Shown: positions 17,057-27,344, counted from the first letter of the stretch. The stretch: DNA of 64,000 bases from Sphingobacterium puteale (GCF_003627955.1 NZ_RBWS01000004.1:310001-374000), one strand, 5' to 3'. The notes: a model not told the origin generated them from the sequence alone. Numbers and translations are program-made.

Positions 17057-17630
17057 GAGATAATTTTTTGTCAGTCGTTGCGGAAATTGACTAATTCTAT
17101 TAAATTAAGTGTACTAACAAATTTTTCCAGGAAGCCAGAAAATGCCTACAATTTGTTTGTTGCCGTCTATCTTTATAATATAGCTCACCTTTATCAAAAA
17201 AATGAATTTATACGGAAACACTGAGCGTGATATTTCATGTCTTTATAGCAACCGAAATTGTTTAAAATGATGGGAGAAATGCTTATTATGGAATACAATC
17301 CATTCTTGTTGGTTAAGTTGTCCCATGACGTCAATGAACCAAAGACTGGGTGTTCGGTTGCATATAATTTATTGATACAATCAATAATTGAATTCCTGTC
17401 GACAATTGTCATCATTGTGCTATCCTCTTTTTGTACTCAAACGACATTAATCGAAATTCGCTGGGATCTCAACCGTCTCCTGCCAAAAATGGGTGTAATA
17501 TTACAAATAAGACTTTTAACTAATTAAATGGGATTATCCACTTATTGCGATCTCTGTTTCGCTCATTATCGTTTTGTTGCAATTTGCGGAACAATACATT
17601 TGGAATATCGTTCACAAACTAATTATTCAA
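17057..17630. other. Gene-free stretch upstream of the collagen-like pseudogene
   Basis: About 570 bp with two weak overlapping ORFs on opposite strands (17194-17415 minus, 73 codons; 17258-17527 plus, 89 codons). Neither resembles a family, each lacks a visible promoter, and they conflict with each other. I call no gene here. Promoter of the downstream lipoprotein remnant presumably lies within it. Confidence 0.45.
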
Positions 17631-18494
17631 ATGAAAGGATTAAAAAGTATGCTGATGATCAGTCTAGGACTGGTTATTTTTTTTCCTGTAAAAAGGGGGA
17701 CACAGGGCCACAAGGAGCTACTGGTGAGAAAGGCGAACAAGGCGAAAAAGGGGTACAGGGGGTAAAAGGTGGAGATGGAGCTACGATATTCTCTGGAGAT
17801 GTCGTTCCATCAGCAAGCATAGGGAAAGCGGGAGATTATTATATCCGAAAAACGACTTCCGAAATGTATGGCCCCAACAGATGCCGGATGGGGCAAAGCG
17901 ATGTCCTTCAAGGGAGCGACAGGAGCTAATGGAGCGCCGGGATCCAAAATCCTGAGCGGGACCCAAATTCCGGCAGTGTCGTTAGGTGTCGTAGGTGACT
18001 TCTACTTTAAAGTCGACAGTTATCAATTTTTTGGACCCAAGACCGCTTCTGTATGGGGTACAGGGATTAATCTAAAAGGGATGACTGGTACAGCGAATGT
18101 CCTCTATAGTGGCTGGCAATATGCTACAGGAGTTAAAGATTCTATTATAGACGGTTCTGTAGTTAGAGTTATCCATCTTGCTGCTAGAGGAATAACCACA
18201 ACAATACTGAATAGTGGAACTGTAATGGTTTATTTAAATTATGGAGGAGGGGTGTTCCAGCTGGCTTTCACCTCAAGAGCCGGAGGGAGAATGAGCACGA
18301 TCGCTCATCATCTGAAACAGAATCAAATCATTGTCTACAGGTTTGTTTACGATGGAGGAAGTCTTCTGAATTTAGTTAGTCAAATTAGTTATCGTTATGT
18401 GATTATTCCGGGAGGAACCATAGCAAGCCTGAAACGAAAGGGTGTGGACCTGAATGATGCAAGTCAGCTAGAGGTTGCATTGAAGTCTGAATAA
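17631..18494 (+). pseudogene. Collagen-like lipoprotein gene broken by two frameshifts
   Basis: The ATG at 17631 opens MKGLKSMLMISLGLVIFF; adding one T to the T8 run at 17677-17684 would continue as SCKKGDTGPQGATGEKG, that is a lipobox cysteine followed by collagen-like Gly-X-Y repeats. That second frame runs to SEMYGP and then must shift again at CCCCAAC (17872-17878): restoring two A gives GPKTDAGWGKAMSFKG, matching the later GPKTASVWGTGINLKG. The final frame is open to 18494. As given, no single frame yields the protein. The product would have been a surface lipoprotein with two copies of a roughly 60-residue SG...GDxY...GPKT..WG...KG unit and a C-terminal domain. Homopolymer sequencing error or phase variation at the T-run are alternatives to decay. 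Confidence 0.75.
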
Positions 18495-18562
18495 AATGTT
18501 TATTGTACTGAGTGAGAGGCTCAAAGTTCAGAATTTCGTTTTATCTTGTTTTTACAGCATAA

Positions 18563-18597
18563 ATAAAAAAAGCTCAACTGCGTTGAGCTTTTTTTGT
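18563..18597. terminator. Bidirectional terminator between the pseudogene and tRNA-Ser
   Basis: AGCTCAAC (18571-18578) and GTTGAGCT (18582-18589) form a stem with a 3-nt loop, flanked by an A-run on the left and a T-run on the right. It can end the plus-strand lipoprotein transcript and the minus-strand tRNA transcript. Confidence 0.85.
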
Positions 18598-18602
18598 AGT
18601 CT

Positions 18603-18692
18603 TGGCGGAAGAGGCGGGATTCGAACCCGCGGTACCGTTTCCAGTACGACAGTTTAGCAAACTGTTCCTTTCGGCCACTCAGGCACCCTTCC
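18603..18692 (-). tRNA. tRNA-Ser (anticodon GCU)
   Basis: On the minus strand the sequence starts GGAAGGG and ends CTCTTCC-G-CCA, giving a 7-bp acceptor stem (one G-U) and an encoded CCA. The D-arm region reads GTGCCTGAGTGGCCGAAAGG, the anticodon arm CAGTTTGCTAAACTG presents GCT, a long variable arm (GTCGTACTGGAAACGGTAC) is present as expected for a class II tRNA, and the T arm contains GGGTTCGAATCCC. It reads serine codons AGC/AGU. Confidence 0.97.
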
Positions 18693-18819
18693 GTGTTTTG
18701 ACATTGCAAACATAAGGCAATTATTTGAATCTGCAAAGCCTAAATATCAAAAAAAATGCAAAAAAAACGTAACGTTACAATAAGCATTTGAATTTCAATT
18801 TGTTGTTTAGCAATTAAAA

Positions 18820-20937
18820 TTACATTGTTTTTTTGCTCAAATCATAATCCACCCGAACATGGTAAATACTTTTGAGCATAGCCTTGAAGATAACAGCCGA
18901 TTCGGTAATATCTTTTAATGTAATATTGCTATTATTGAATTGCCCGCGCATCAGTTTATGTTCGATTATTTTATCCACAAGATTATTGATGGACTCCTCT
19001 GAGGGTTCTTTTAAAGCTCTGGACGCCGCTTCCACTGAGTCGGCCATCATGAGTACAGCCGTTTCCTTAGAGAAAGGAATAGGGCCGGGGTAGGTAAATA
19101 AAGACTCGTCAACGAGTTTGTCCGGATTGTTTTTAACAAACACATTGTAAAAGTAGTCCACTCGGGTGGTACCATGGTGTGTTCGGATAAAATCGAGGAT
19201 CACTTCGGGAAGCTGATGTTTCTTAGCGATATCCACACCTTTGATGACATGGGAGATAATAATTTGCGCACTTTGTTCCGGAGAAAGTTCATCGTGTGGA
19301 TTTTTTTCTGTCTTTTGGTTCTCAATAAAAAATTGTGGATTGGTCAATTTGCCGATGTCATGGTACAGCGCTCCGGCGCGAACCAACAGTGGGTTGCCTC
19401 CAATTTTATAAATTGCCGCCTCAGCCAGATTGGCTACCTGTAGGGAGTGCTGAAAGGTGCCCGGCGCTTTAAAGGATAGCTCCCGCAATAATTTGGAGTT
19501 ACTGTTTGTGAGCTCCATCAGCGTCAGGTCGGATACTATTCCAAAGAGTTTTTCGAAAGCATAGATCATCGGATAGGCCAGCAACGTGATCATGACACTG
19601 ACCAAGAATGGAAGGAGGTCCGACCAGTAGATGGTATCAATAGAGCCATTTCTTGTGACCACTAGCCCGATGTAAGCGATCCAGTATGTCCCCAGGATAA
19701 TTGCTGAAGAAACAAACAGTTGTTCACGTTTTACCAATGTTTTGATACTATAGATTGCAACAATGCCTGCCATAAATTGTAAAAAGACAAACTCAAAACT
19801 GTTTGGTACAAAGAGTCCGGCCAAAAGCACCATCAACAGATGGATATTCAGAGCGACACGGGTGTCAAACAGGATGCGAATGATAATGGGGACGGCACAA
19901 AACGGAATATAATACAAATTGGGTATTTTGATCTTGATAGCCCAAGATAGTACAGCAAGCATCCCAATGATAACAATCATGATAATCATCAATAACCTAT
20001 TGTTGAAATAAATGTCCTTTCGGAAAAGGAAAAGAAATACCATGAGTATCGAAAGCGCGAGGGATATGATCAGAAATTGTCCCAGTGTGACATAGTTTTG
20101 ATTTCCGCTTATTTTGCCTTCATCTTCATACACTTTACGCAGTGATTCGAGCTTCTGGTAAGTCTCATTGGATATAATTTTTTCTTTTTCCGCAATCAGT
20201 TCACCTTTCTGAACTACACCTCGGGTAGCGGATATATTTGTGATCGCATTTTGTTCAAGCGCTTCGGTTTGCTGATCGTTATAGATGTAATTAATCGTGA
20301 TGTAATTTTTTAATGTCTCCTCGAGCCAGCCTTTCTGTTTGATTTTGGTCAGCTTGGGCATTAAATTGTCCATATATTCATAAGAACTTTCAATGGTGTA
20401 ACAATCTGCCGTATTTTTTTGTGAAGCAACCTTATCTTGTATTAATGTGAAATTATAATGTTTCGAAGCTGGGGATTTGTCATTGTTGCGGTTTTGAAAC
20501 CGGTTATTCAGCGAGAGAATACCTTTACCATAGAGATGGTTTAATATCGCATTTCCGGCACTGCGATAATCGTTGATATTTTCATGTGTTGTATCCAGTT
20601 TGCTGCTTTGCCATTTTTCGGACAAATCGGTATTGAATTGGTCGATCTGTTCTTTGCTTGTTGTCGAATTGGCATTATAAATCGGCTGAATCGTATTTAA
20701 TATACTTTTTTTGTCTGCATTGAGCTCTTCCTGCGTCTTCAGGATCGCAAAATTGTAAGGTGATATGAGATTTTCATGGTTCCAGACTTTTCCTTTTTGA
20801 AACTCATATCGGAACCGTGGTTGTTTGGGAAGAAAAATACAAATCAGGACGATCGTGATTAGTATTAATCCAATTTTTCGGATGAGATTTTCCGTTGTGT
20901 TTAATTCTCTTTTATATTTTATTTTTAATCTTCCCAC
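18820..20937 (-). CDS. 7TM HD-domain phosphohydrolase (PgpH-type)
   Basis: A 705-residue membrane protein with the 7TMR-HD layout: an N-terminal membrane segment (about 21-40), a large extracytoplasmic 7TMR-HDED domain (about 45-280), seven membrane helices (about 285-475) and a cytoplasmic HD domain. HD landmarks are SLQVANLAEAAIYKIGGNPLLVRAGALYHDIGKL and FIRTHHGTTRVDYFY. In Listeria, PgpH hydrolyses c-di-AMP to pApA; a similar second-messenger role is likely here but unproven. It stands alone on the minus strand between tRNA-Ser and the divergent rpe gene. Confidence 0.85.
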   Translation of the reverse strand: MGRLKIKYKRELNTTENLIRKIGLILITIVLICIFLPKQPRFRYEFQKGKVWNHENLISPYNFAILKTQEELNADKKSILNTIQPIYNANSTTSKEQIDQFNTDLSEKWQSSKLDTTHENINDYRSAGNAILNHLYGKGILSLNNRFQNRNNDKSPASKHYNFTLIQDKVASQKNTADCYTIESSYEYMDNLMPKLTKIKQKGWLEETLKNYITINYIYNDQQTEALEQNAITNISATRGVVQKGELIAEKEKIISNETYQKLESLRKVYEDEGKISGNQNYVTLGQFLIISLALSILMVFLFLFRKDIYFNNRLLMIIMIVIIGMLAVLSWAIKIKIPNLYYIPFCAVPIIIRILFDTRVALNIHLLMVLLAGLFVPNSFEFVFLQFMAGIVAIYSIKTLVKREQLFVSSAIILGTYWIAYIGLVVTRNGSIDTIYWSDLLPFLVSVMITLLAYPMIYAFEKLFGIVSDLTLMELTNSNSKLLRELSFKAPGTFQHSLQVANLAEAAIYKIGGNPLLVRAGALYHDIGKLTNPQFFIENQKTEKNPHDELSPEQSAQIIISHVIKGVDIAKKHQLPEVILDFIRTHHGTTRVDYFYNVFVKNNPDKLVDESLFTYPGPIPFSKETAVLMMADSVEAASRALKEPSEESINNLVDKIIEHKLMRGQFNNSNITLKDITESAVIFKAMLKSIYHVRVDYDLSKKTM

Positions 20938-21068
20938 TGCGAACGATGTTTTTATTATATAAAGTTAATATACAAATGTAGTTATAATTTATTTTTCGTG
21001 GATTCTGCCAGCTGCTATTTGAATCACGTTAAATGTGGAGAATGTTACGCTGAACAGAAAATACTTGT

Positions 21069-21076
21069 TATCTTTG
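21069..21076 (+). promoter_or_regulatory. -7 promoter box of rpe
   Basis: TATCTTTG matches TAnnTTTG and ends 15 bp before the ATG at 21092, so it lies inside the longer possible ORF from 21035 and supports the shorter start. A -33 TTTG is not evident. Confidence 0.5.
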
Positions 21077-21091
21077 CAAAAAAAACACAAC

Positions 21092-21772
21092 ATGTCAACA
21101 AAATCACATCTCATTGCACCATCCGTTCTTGCTGCAGACTTCGCAAAATTATACGATGATATCATCATGGTAAACAAGAGTGAGGCTGATTGGTTTCACA
21201 TCGATATTATGGACGGCGTTTTTGTGCCGAATATTTCATTTGGATTTCCGGTGATGCAAGCAATCGCGAAACATGCTACAAAGCCGTTGGATGTGCACTT
21301 GATGATTGTTGATCCTGATCGCTATTTGCAGGTCTGTAAAGATTCCGGAGCAGACATAATTACTGTACACTATGAAGCTTGTACGCATTTGCACCGTACA
21401 TTAGCGGCTATTAAAGAATTGGGCTGTAAAGCGGGGGTCGCGTTGAATCCACATACGCCAGTTGCCCTTTTGAAGGATGTTTTGGCTGATCTGGACCTTG
21501 TGTGCCTGATGTCTGTCAATCCCGGGTTCGGTGGACAAAAGTTTATCCCGAATACCTATGCAAAAGTGCAGGAACTCCGTGCAATGGCTCAGGGTGTCAA
21601 TGATGGCTTGTTGATCGAAATCGACGGTGGAGTTACCACAGCAAATGCAGCACAGCTGTTGAAAGCGGGTGCTGATGTACTTGTTGCGGGTTCGTTTGTG
21701 TTTAATGCTGCAGATCCGTTGGAGACTGTAAAAACATTAAAAGATATAGATATTGCTCTAGCAAAAATATAG
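21092..21772 (+). CDS. rpe: Ribulose-phosphate 3-epimerase
   Basis: A 226-residue TIM-barrel enzyme interconverting ribulose 5-phosphate and xylulose 5-phosphate in the pentose phosphate pathway. Landmarks: IAPSVLAADFAKL with the substrate-binding serine, WFHIDIMDGVFVPNISFG with the catalytic Asp and metal-binding residues, DVHLMI, SVNPGFGGQKFI (phosphate loop) and IEIDGGVT with the second catalytic Asp. The ATG at 21092 was chosen over 21035 because a -7 promoter box falls between them and the usual protein begins at SxxIAPS. A terminator follows. Confidence 0.95.
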   Translation: MSTKSHLIAPSVLAADFAKLYDDIIMVNKSEADWFHIDIMDGVFVPNISFGFPVMQAIAKHATKPLDVHLMIVDPDRYLQVCKDSGADIITVHYEACTHLHRTLAAIKELGCKAGVALNPHTPVALLKDVLADLDLVCLMSVNPGFGGQKFIPNTYAKVQELRAMAQGVNDGLLIEIDGGVTTANAAQLLKAGADVLVAGSFVFNAADPLETVKTLKDIDIALAKI

Positions 21773-22139
21773 AGATATGCAGAGGTGATTTAGTAAAATA
21801 AATCACCTCTTTTTTTATGGCGGATAACGGGAAGAAAACAAATTCAGGAAAAAACGAGCGGATGATATAAGTGCTGTTTAGAACAATTCCAAATTGATTT
21901 AAATAAATGGAATGCATGCGTTTAAAGTTGGATTTTCACTATTTTTGTATTTAGTCATAATAGTTGATTTAAGGTAAAAAAATCGACTTGAATACACGAA
22001 TTGAACGGGCTAATTTATAAGGTAGTGTAGCGGGGCTGCATGAGTTTTCTATTAGCTTAATTATATTACAGACACGGTAGTGGAAGAAGGTAAAAAATAT
22101 ATCTTCTGAACTATCCTTAAAATAGAAAGATTGATATCT
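21773..22139. other. Intergenic region with rpe terminator and acnB leader
   Basis: About 370 bp without an ORF. It holds the rpe terminator near 21781-21816 (AGAGGTGATTT/AAATCACCTCT plus T-run) and a -7 box TATTTTTG at 21940-21947. If that box is used, acnB carries a 5' leader of about 185 nt in which I recognised no known riboswitch. Confidence 0.5.
21940..21947 (+). promoter_or_regulatory. Candidate -7 box for acnB
   Basis: TATTTTTG matches the Bacteroidota -7 consensus and lies about 190 bp before the acnB ATG at 22140. The -33 position is not well matched, so it is tentative. Confidence 0.4.
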
Positions 22140-24902
22140 ATGAGTATTTACAACGATTACGTACAAGAGGTTGTAGAGCGAGAAGGCCAGGGATTACATC
22201 CTAAGCCTATTGACGGAGCAGAATTACTAAGTGAGGTAATTGCTCAGATTAAAGATTTAAACAATGAAAATAGAGCGGAATCTTTAAGATTGTTTATTTA
22301 TAATACTTTGCCCGGAACAACACCTGCGGCTGGTGTTAAGGCGCAGTTCCTAAAGGAAATTATTTTGGGTGAATCAGTTGTTGCTGAAATTACTCCTGCT
22401 TTTGCTTTTGAGCTATTGTCTCATATGAAGGGTGGACCTTCGATCAAGGTGCTATTGGACTTAGCGCTAGGTACTGATCTTGCGATCGCCAATCAAGCTG
22501 CAGAGGTACTTAAAACTCAGGTTTTCTTATATGATGCGGATACAGCTCGTTTGAAGGAAGCCTTTGAACAAGGAAACGCTGTTGCAAAAGATATTTTAGA
22601 AAGCTATGCGAAAGCTGAATTCTTTACGAAACTTCCTGAAGTAGCGGAAGAAATCCAGGTGGTTACTTTTATCGCGGGTGTAGGTGACATTTCTACGGAT
22701 TTATTATCTCCAGGTAATCAGGCGCATTCACGTTCTGATCGTGAATTGCATGGTAAATGTATGATCACGCCAGAAGCACAGCAACAAATCAAAGAATTAC
22801 AGGCACAACATCCTGGCAAAAGCGTGATGTTGATCGCTGAGCGAGGTACAATGGGAGTAGGATCCTCACGGATGTCAGGGGTGAACAATGTGGCCTTATG
22901 GACAGGTAAACAGGCAAGTCCTTATGTTCCTTTTGTAAACATTGCTCCGATTGTAGGTGGTACGAACGGCATCTCACCAATTTTCTTGACGACAGTAGAT
23001 GTTACCGGCGGTATCGGTATCGATCTTAAAAACTGGGTGAAGAAGGTAGATGAAAATGGAAATGTTGTTCGCAATGAAAAAGACGAGCCTGTTTTGGAGG
23101 AAGTTTATTCTGTCGCTACAGGTACTGTTTTGACCATTAATACAAAAACAAAGAAATTATATAATGGAACGCAGGAGCTAATTGATATTTCAAAGGCTTT
23201 GACACCACAGAAAATGGAATTTATCAAAGCAGGTGGTTCTTATGCTATCGTATTTGGTAAAAAAATCCAAACTTTTGCAGCACAAACATTAGGTATCCAG
23301 GCACCGACGGTATTTGCTCCTTCGAAAGAAATCACGATTGAAGGTCAGGGTTTAACTGCTGTAGAAAAAATCTTCAACAAAAATGCGGTAGGTGTGACAC
23401 CGGGCAAAGTATTGCATGCTGGTTCTGACGTTCGTGTTAAAGTAAATATTGTCGGTTCTCAAGATACGACAGGTTTAATGACTGCACAGGAGTTGGAAGC
23501 TATGGCTGCGACGGTCATCTCGCCTACAGTTGATGGTGCCTACCAATCAGGTTGTCATACAGCATCTGTTTGGGATAAGAAAGCGCAAGCGAACATTCCA
23601 AAATTGATGAAATTTATGAACGATTTTGGTTTGATCACTGCTCGCGATCCAAAAGGCGTTTATCACTCCATGACCGATGTTATCCACAAAGTATTAAACG
23701 ATATTACGATTGACGAATGGGCAATCATTATCGGCGGTGACTCGCATACACGTATGTCTAAAGGTGTGGCCTTCGGTGCTGACTCAGGTACTGTTGCATT
23801 AGCATTGGCTACGGGTGAGGCTTCTATGCCGATTCCCGAATCTGTAAAAGTTACTTTTAAAGGCAGTATGAAGGAGCACATGGATTTCCGTGATGTTGTG
23901 CATGCTACCCAAGCACAGATGTTGCAGCAATTTGCTGGAGAAAACGTTTTCCAAGGTAGAATCATTGAGGTTCATATCGGTACCTTACTTGCTGATCAAG
24001 CCTTTACTTTTACTGACTGGACAGCGGAGATGAAAGCAAAAGCATCCATCTGTATTTCTCAGGATGATACGTTAATTGAATCGTTAGAAATTGCGAAAAA
24101 CCGTATCCAAATCATGATTGATAAGGGTATGGAAAATAAAAACAATGTTTTACAAGGTTTGATCGATAAAGCGAACAAGCGTATCGAAGAAATTAAATCA
24201 GGTGTGAAACCAGCGTTGACTCCAGATAACAACGCAAAATATTATGCTGAGGTTGTGGTTGACTTGGATCTTATTGAAGAGCCAATGATCGCAGATCCAG
24301 ATGTAAATAACGTGGACGTTTCTAAACGTTATACGCACGATACGATTCGTGACCTTTCTTACTATGGCGGAAACAAAAAGGTGGATTTAGGTTTCGTTGG
24401 TTCTTGTATGGTGCATAAGGACGATTTAAAAATCGTTTCAAAAATGTTGCGTAATATCGAGCAGCAAAAAGGTGTAGTTACCTTTGAAGCTCCATTGGTT
24501 GTTGCAGCGCCAACATATAATATTATCGATGAGTTAAAAGCAGAAGGTGACTGGGAATTCTTGCAAAAATATTCGGGATTTGAATTCAGTGATGCATTGC
24601 CAAAAAGCACTGCACGTACAGAATATGAAAATATCATGTACTTGGAGCGTCCCGGTTGTAACCTTTGCATGGGTAACCAAGAGAAAGCTGCGAAGGGTGA
24701 TACAGTAATGGCTACTTCTACACGTTTGTTCCAGGGCCGTGTCGTAGAGGATAGAGATGGTAAAAAGGGTGAATCTTTATTGGCGTCTACACCTGTTGTC
24801 GTACTTTCCGCTATTTTAGGTCGTATCCCTAATATAGAAGAATATAAAGCTGCTGTCGAGGGCATTAACTTAACTAAATTTGCGCCTATTCCGACAAAAT
24901 AA
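22140..24902 (+). CDS. acnB: Aconitate hydratase B
   Basis: A 920-residue AcnB-type aconitase converting citrate to isocitrate through cis-aconitate with a [4Fe-4S] cluster; AcnB enzymes also hydrate 2-methylaconitate. The N-terminal HEAT-like domain and swivel domain (about 1-370) precede the cluster-binding domains, the order specific to AcnB. The cluster cysteines are visible as CHTASVWD, GFVGSCMVHKDD and PGCNLCMGNQEK. The ATG at 22140 (MSIYNDYVQEV) is preferred to a TTG three codons upstream. It lies 50 bp before a second, mitochondrial-type aconitase on the same strand. Confidence 0.95.
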   Translation: MSIYNDYVQEVVEREGQGLHPKPIDGAELLSEVIAQIKDLNNENRAESLRLFIYNTLPGTTPAAGVKAQFLKEIILGESVVAEITPAFAFELLSHMKGGPSIKVLLDLALGTDLAIANQAAEVLKTQVFLYDADTARLKEAFEQGNAVAKDILESYAKAEFFTKLPEVAEEIQVVTFIAGVGDISTDLLSPGNQAHSRSDRELHGKCMITPEAQQQIKELQAQHPGKSVMLIAERGTMGVGSSRMSGVNNVALWTGKQASPYVPFVNIAPIVGGTNGISPIFLTTVDVTGGIGIDLKNWVKKVDENGNVVRNEKDEPVLEEVYSVATGTVLTINTKTKKLYNGTQELIDISKALTPQKMEFIKAGGSYAIVFGKKIQTFAAQTLGIQAPTVFAPSKEITIEGQGLTAVEKIFNKNAVGVTPGKVLHAGSDVRVKVNIVGSQDTTGLMTAQELEAMAATVISPTVDGAYQSGCHTASVWDKKAQANIPKLMKFMNDFGLITARDPKGVYHSMTDVIHKVLNDITIDEWAIIIGGDSHTRMSKGVAFGADSGTVALALATGEASMPIPESVKVTFKGSMKEHMDFRDVVHATQAQMLQQFAGENVFQGRIIEVHIGTLLADQAFTFTDWTAEMKAKASICISQDDTLIESLEIAKNRIQIMIDKGMENKNNVLQGLIDKANKRIEEIKSGVKPALTPDNNAKYYAEVVVDLDLIEEPMIADPDVNNVDVSKRYTHDTIRDLSYYGGNKKVDLGFVGSCMVHKDDLKIVSKMLRNIEQQKGVVTFEAPLVVAAPTYNIIDELKAEGDWEFLQKYSGFEFSDALPKSTARTEYENIMYLERPGCNLCMGNQEKAAKGDTVMATSTRLFQGRVVEDRDGKKGESLLASTPVVVLSAILGRIPNIEEYKAAVEGINLTKFAPIPTK

Positions 24903-24952
24903 AAGCTACCAGGGTTTCAGTAACTTAATTAAATAACATAAATAAGAGAGAT

Positions 24953-27220
24953 ATGGCTTTTGATGTAGATATGATAAAAAAGGTATATAGCCGTTATGAC
25001 GAACGCATTGCAGCGGCCCGTCAGGTGGTGAACAAACCTTTGACTTTATCTGAGAAAATTTTATATGCCCACCTTTGGGATGGTAATGCGACAGAAGATT
25101 ACAAACGCGGCGTTTCTTATGTTGATTTTGCTCCTGACCGTGTAGCGATGCAAGATGCAACTGCACAAATGGCTTTATTGCAATTTATGCAGGCCGGACG
25201 TCCTAAAGTAGCAGTTCCTTCTACTGTTCATTGTGATCACTTGATCCAGGCCAAAGAAGGTGCAGATAAAGATTTAGCCCGTGCTAAAAACGAAAGTTCA
25301 GAAGTATTTAACTTCTTGAGCTCTGTTTCAAATAAATATGGTATCGGTTTCTGGAAACCCGGTGCTGGTATTATTCACCAGGTTGTATTGGAAAATTATG
25401 CATTTCCGGGTGGTATGATGATTGGTACAGATTCACATACCGTCAATGCCGGCGGTCTGGGTATGGTAGCCATCGGTGTAGGTGGTGCTGATGCCTGTGA
25501 TGTGATGGCAGGCTTACCTTGGGAATTAAAATTCCCGAAATTAATCGGTGTTAAATTGACTGGTAAATTAAGTGGTTGGGCTGCCGCAAAAGACGTTATC
25601 CTAAAAGTTGCAGGAATCTTGACGGTAAAGGGTGGAACCGGCGCAATCGTTGAATATTTTGGCGAAGGTGCGGAGTCTCTATCTTGTACAGGTAAAGGAA
25701 CAATCTGTAATATGGGGGCTGAAATAGGCGCGACTACCTCAACATTTGGTTATGACGCGTCGATGGAGCGTTACCTTCGTGCGACAGGTCGTGCTGAGGT
25801 TGCAGATGCCGCCAATGCCATTAAACAGCACTTGACAGCTGATGCTGAAGTCTATGCTAATCCGGAGCAATATTTCGATCAATTGATCGAAATTAATCTT
25901 TCGGAATTAGAGCCTTCGTTGAACGGGCCATTTACGCCAGATCTATATACCCCGGTTTCACGTATGCGCGAAGAGGCAGCTAAGAATGGTTGGCCTTTGA
26001 AAGTAGAGTGGGGACTGATTGGATCCTGTACAAACTCTTCGTATGAAGATTTGTCGCGTGCTGCATCCATTGCAAAACAAGCTGTTGATAAAGGGTTGAT
26101 CACCAAAGCTGAATTTGGTATTAATCCTGGTTCTGAGCAGGTTCGTTTTACGGCAGATCGTGATGGTTTGTTAAAGACATTTGAAGATCTTAACGCTACG
26201 ATATTCACCAATGCTTGTGGTCCATGTATCGGTATGTGGGATCGTGTGGGGGCGGATAAGCAAGAGAAAAACACAATTGTTCACTCGTTCAACCGTAACT
26301 TTGCGAAACGTGCGGATGGTAATCCAAATACCTATGCATTCGTTGCATCACCAGAATTGGTTGCTGCAATTGCAATTTCCGGTGATTTGGGTTTTAATCC
26401 GGTTACGGATACATTAACCAACAATAAAGGTGAGCAGGTGAAGTTGGATCCTCCTGTGGGCGATGAGTTACCAACAAAAGGATTTGCTGTCGATGATCCG
26501 GGATATCAGGCTCCGGCAGCAGATGGTAGTGCTGTTGTTGTTGACGTCGCTCCGACATCAGACCGTCTCCAATTGTTGGAACCTTTTGCAGCTTGGGAAG
26601 GTACAGACTTAAAAGGTTTGAAATTATTGATCAAAGCAAAAGGTAAATGTACAACGGATCATATTTCTATGGCTGGTCCTTGGTTGAAATACCGTGGTCA
26701 CTTAGATAATATCTCAAATAATATGCTGATCGGTGCGGTTAACTTCTTCAATGAGAAAACCGACAACGTGAAGAATCAATTGACGGGTGAATACGGTCCT
26801 GTTCCGGCAACGCAACGTGACTATAAAGCACATAACATCGGATCAATTGTGGTAGGGGATGAGAACTATGGTGAAGGGTCTTCGCGTGAGCATGCTGCGA
26901 TGGAACCTCGTCATTTGGGTGTGCGCGCAGTATTGGTTAAATCTTTTGCTCGTATCCACGAGACAAACCTGAAAAAACAAGGTATGTTGGGCTTAACTTT
27001 TGCGAACAAGGACGACTATAACAAAATTCAGGAAAATGATACGATTGATATCCTTGGCTTGACAGAGTTTGCTCCTGGTAAACCACTGACTCTTGTCTTG
27101 CACCATGCAGATGGAACGCAAGAGCAGATCTTGGCAAACCACACTTACAATGCACAACAGATCGAATGGTTTAAAGCCGGAGGTGCTTTGAATATTATCC
27201 GTAAGAATCAAGCGCAATAA
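24953..27220 (+). CDS. Aconitate hydratase, mitochondrial type
   Basis: A 755-residue aconitase whose length and domain order match mitochondrial ACO2 rather than AcnA (about 890) or AcnB. Cluster ligands are in HCDHL region context, [10 protein letters not shown] (Cys) and [12 protein letters not shown] (two Cys). The swivel domain at the C-terminus carries [17 protein letters not shown] with the substrate-binding Ser and Arg. It is located 50 bp after acnB with no terminator between, so the two are probably one transcription unit ended by the hairpin at 27245. Having both isozymes side by side suggests different stability or conditions of use. Confidence 0.95.
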   Translation: MAFDVDMIKKVYSRYDERIAAARQVVNKPLTLSEKILYAHLWDGNATEDYKRGVSYVDFAPDRVAMQDATAQMALLQFMQAGRPKVAVPSTVHCDHLIQAKEGADKDLARAKNESSEVFNFLSSVSNKYGIGFWKPGAGIIHQVVLENYAFPGGMMIGTDSHTVNAGGLGMVAIGVGGADACDVMAGLPWELKFPKLIGVKLTGKLSGWAAAKDVILKVAGILTVKGGTGAIVEYFGEGAESLSCTGKGTICNMGAEIGATTSTFGYDASMERYLRATGRAEVADAANAIKQHLTADAEVYANPEQYFDQLIEINLSELEPSLNGPFTPDLYTPVSRMREEAAKNGWPLKVEWGLIGSCTNSSYEDLSRAASIAKQAVDKGLITKAEFGINPGSEQVRFTADRDGLLKTFEDLNATIFTNACGPCIGMWDRVGADKQEKNTIVHSFNRNFAKRADGNPNTYAFVASPELVAAIAISGDLGFNPVTDTLTNNKGEQVKLDPPVGDELPTKGFAVDDPGYQAPAADGSAVVVDVAPTSDRLQLLEPFAAWEGTDLKGLKLLIKAKGKCTTDHISMAGPWLKYRGHLDNISNNMLIGAVNFFNEKTDNVKNQLTGEYGPVPATQRDYKAHNIGSIVVGDENYGEGSSREHAAMEPRHLGVRAVLVKSFARIHETNLKKQGMLGLTFANKDDYNKIQENDTIDILGLTEFAPGKPLTLVLHHADGTQEQILANHTYNAQQIEWFKAGGALNIIRKNQAQ

Positions 27221-27244
27221 AATGATTCCATAAAAATTTAGTTT

Positions 27245-27277
27245 AAAAGCTGCTTTCGTCCGAAAGCAGCTTTTTTT
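27245..27277 (+). terminator. Terminator of the aconitase pair
   Basis: AAGCTGCTTTCG (27247-27258) pairs perfectly with CGAAAGCAGCTT (27261-27272) across a 2-nt loop, followed by T7. It is about 25 bp past the second aconitase stop. Confidence 0.9.
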
Positions 27278-27344
27278 ATGCAAGTTCAAGTAATGAAACA
27301 TTTCTGTGATCTTCGTCATATTTTCCTAATTTCCACATGTTTTA

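Noticed and set aside
17194..17527. Two overlapping ORFs of 73 and 89 codons on opposite strands.
   Set aside because: They conflict with each other, match no family, and lack a visible promoter; probably chance frames.
18603..18692. tRNA-Ser as an integration site with the adjacent collagen-like pseudogene as cargo.
   Set aside because: No integrase, no direct repeat of the tRNA 3' end was seen nearby.
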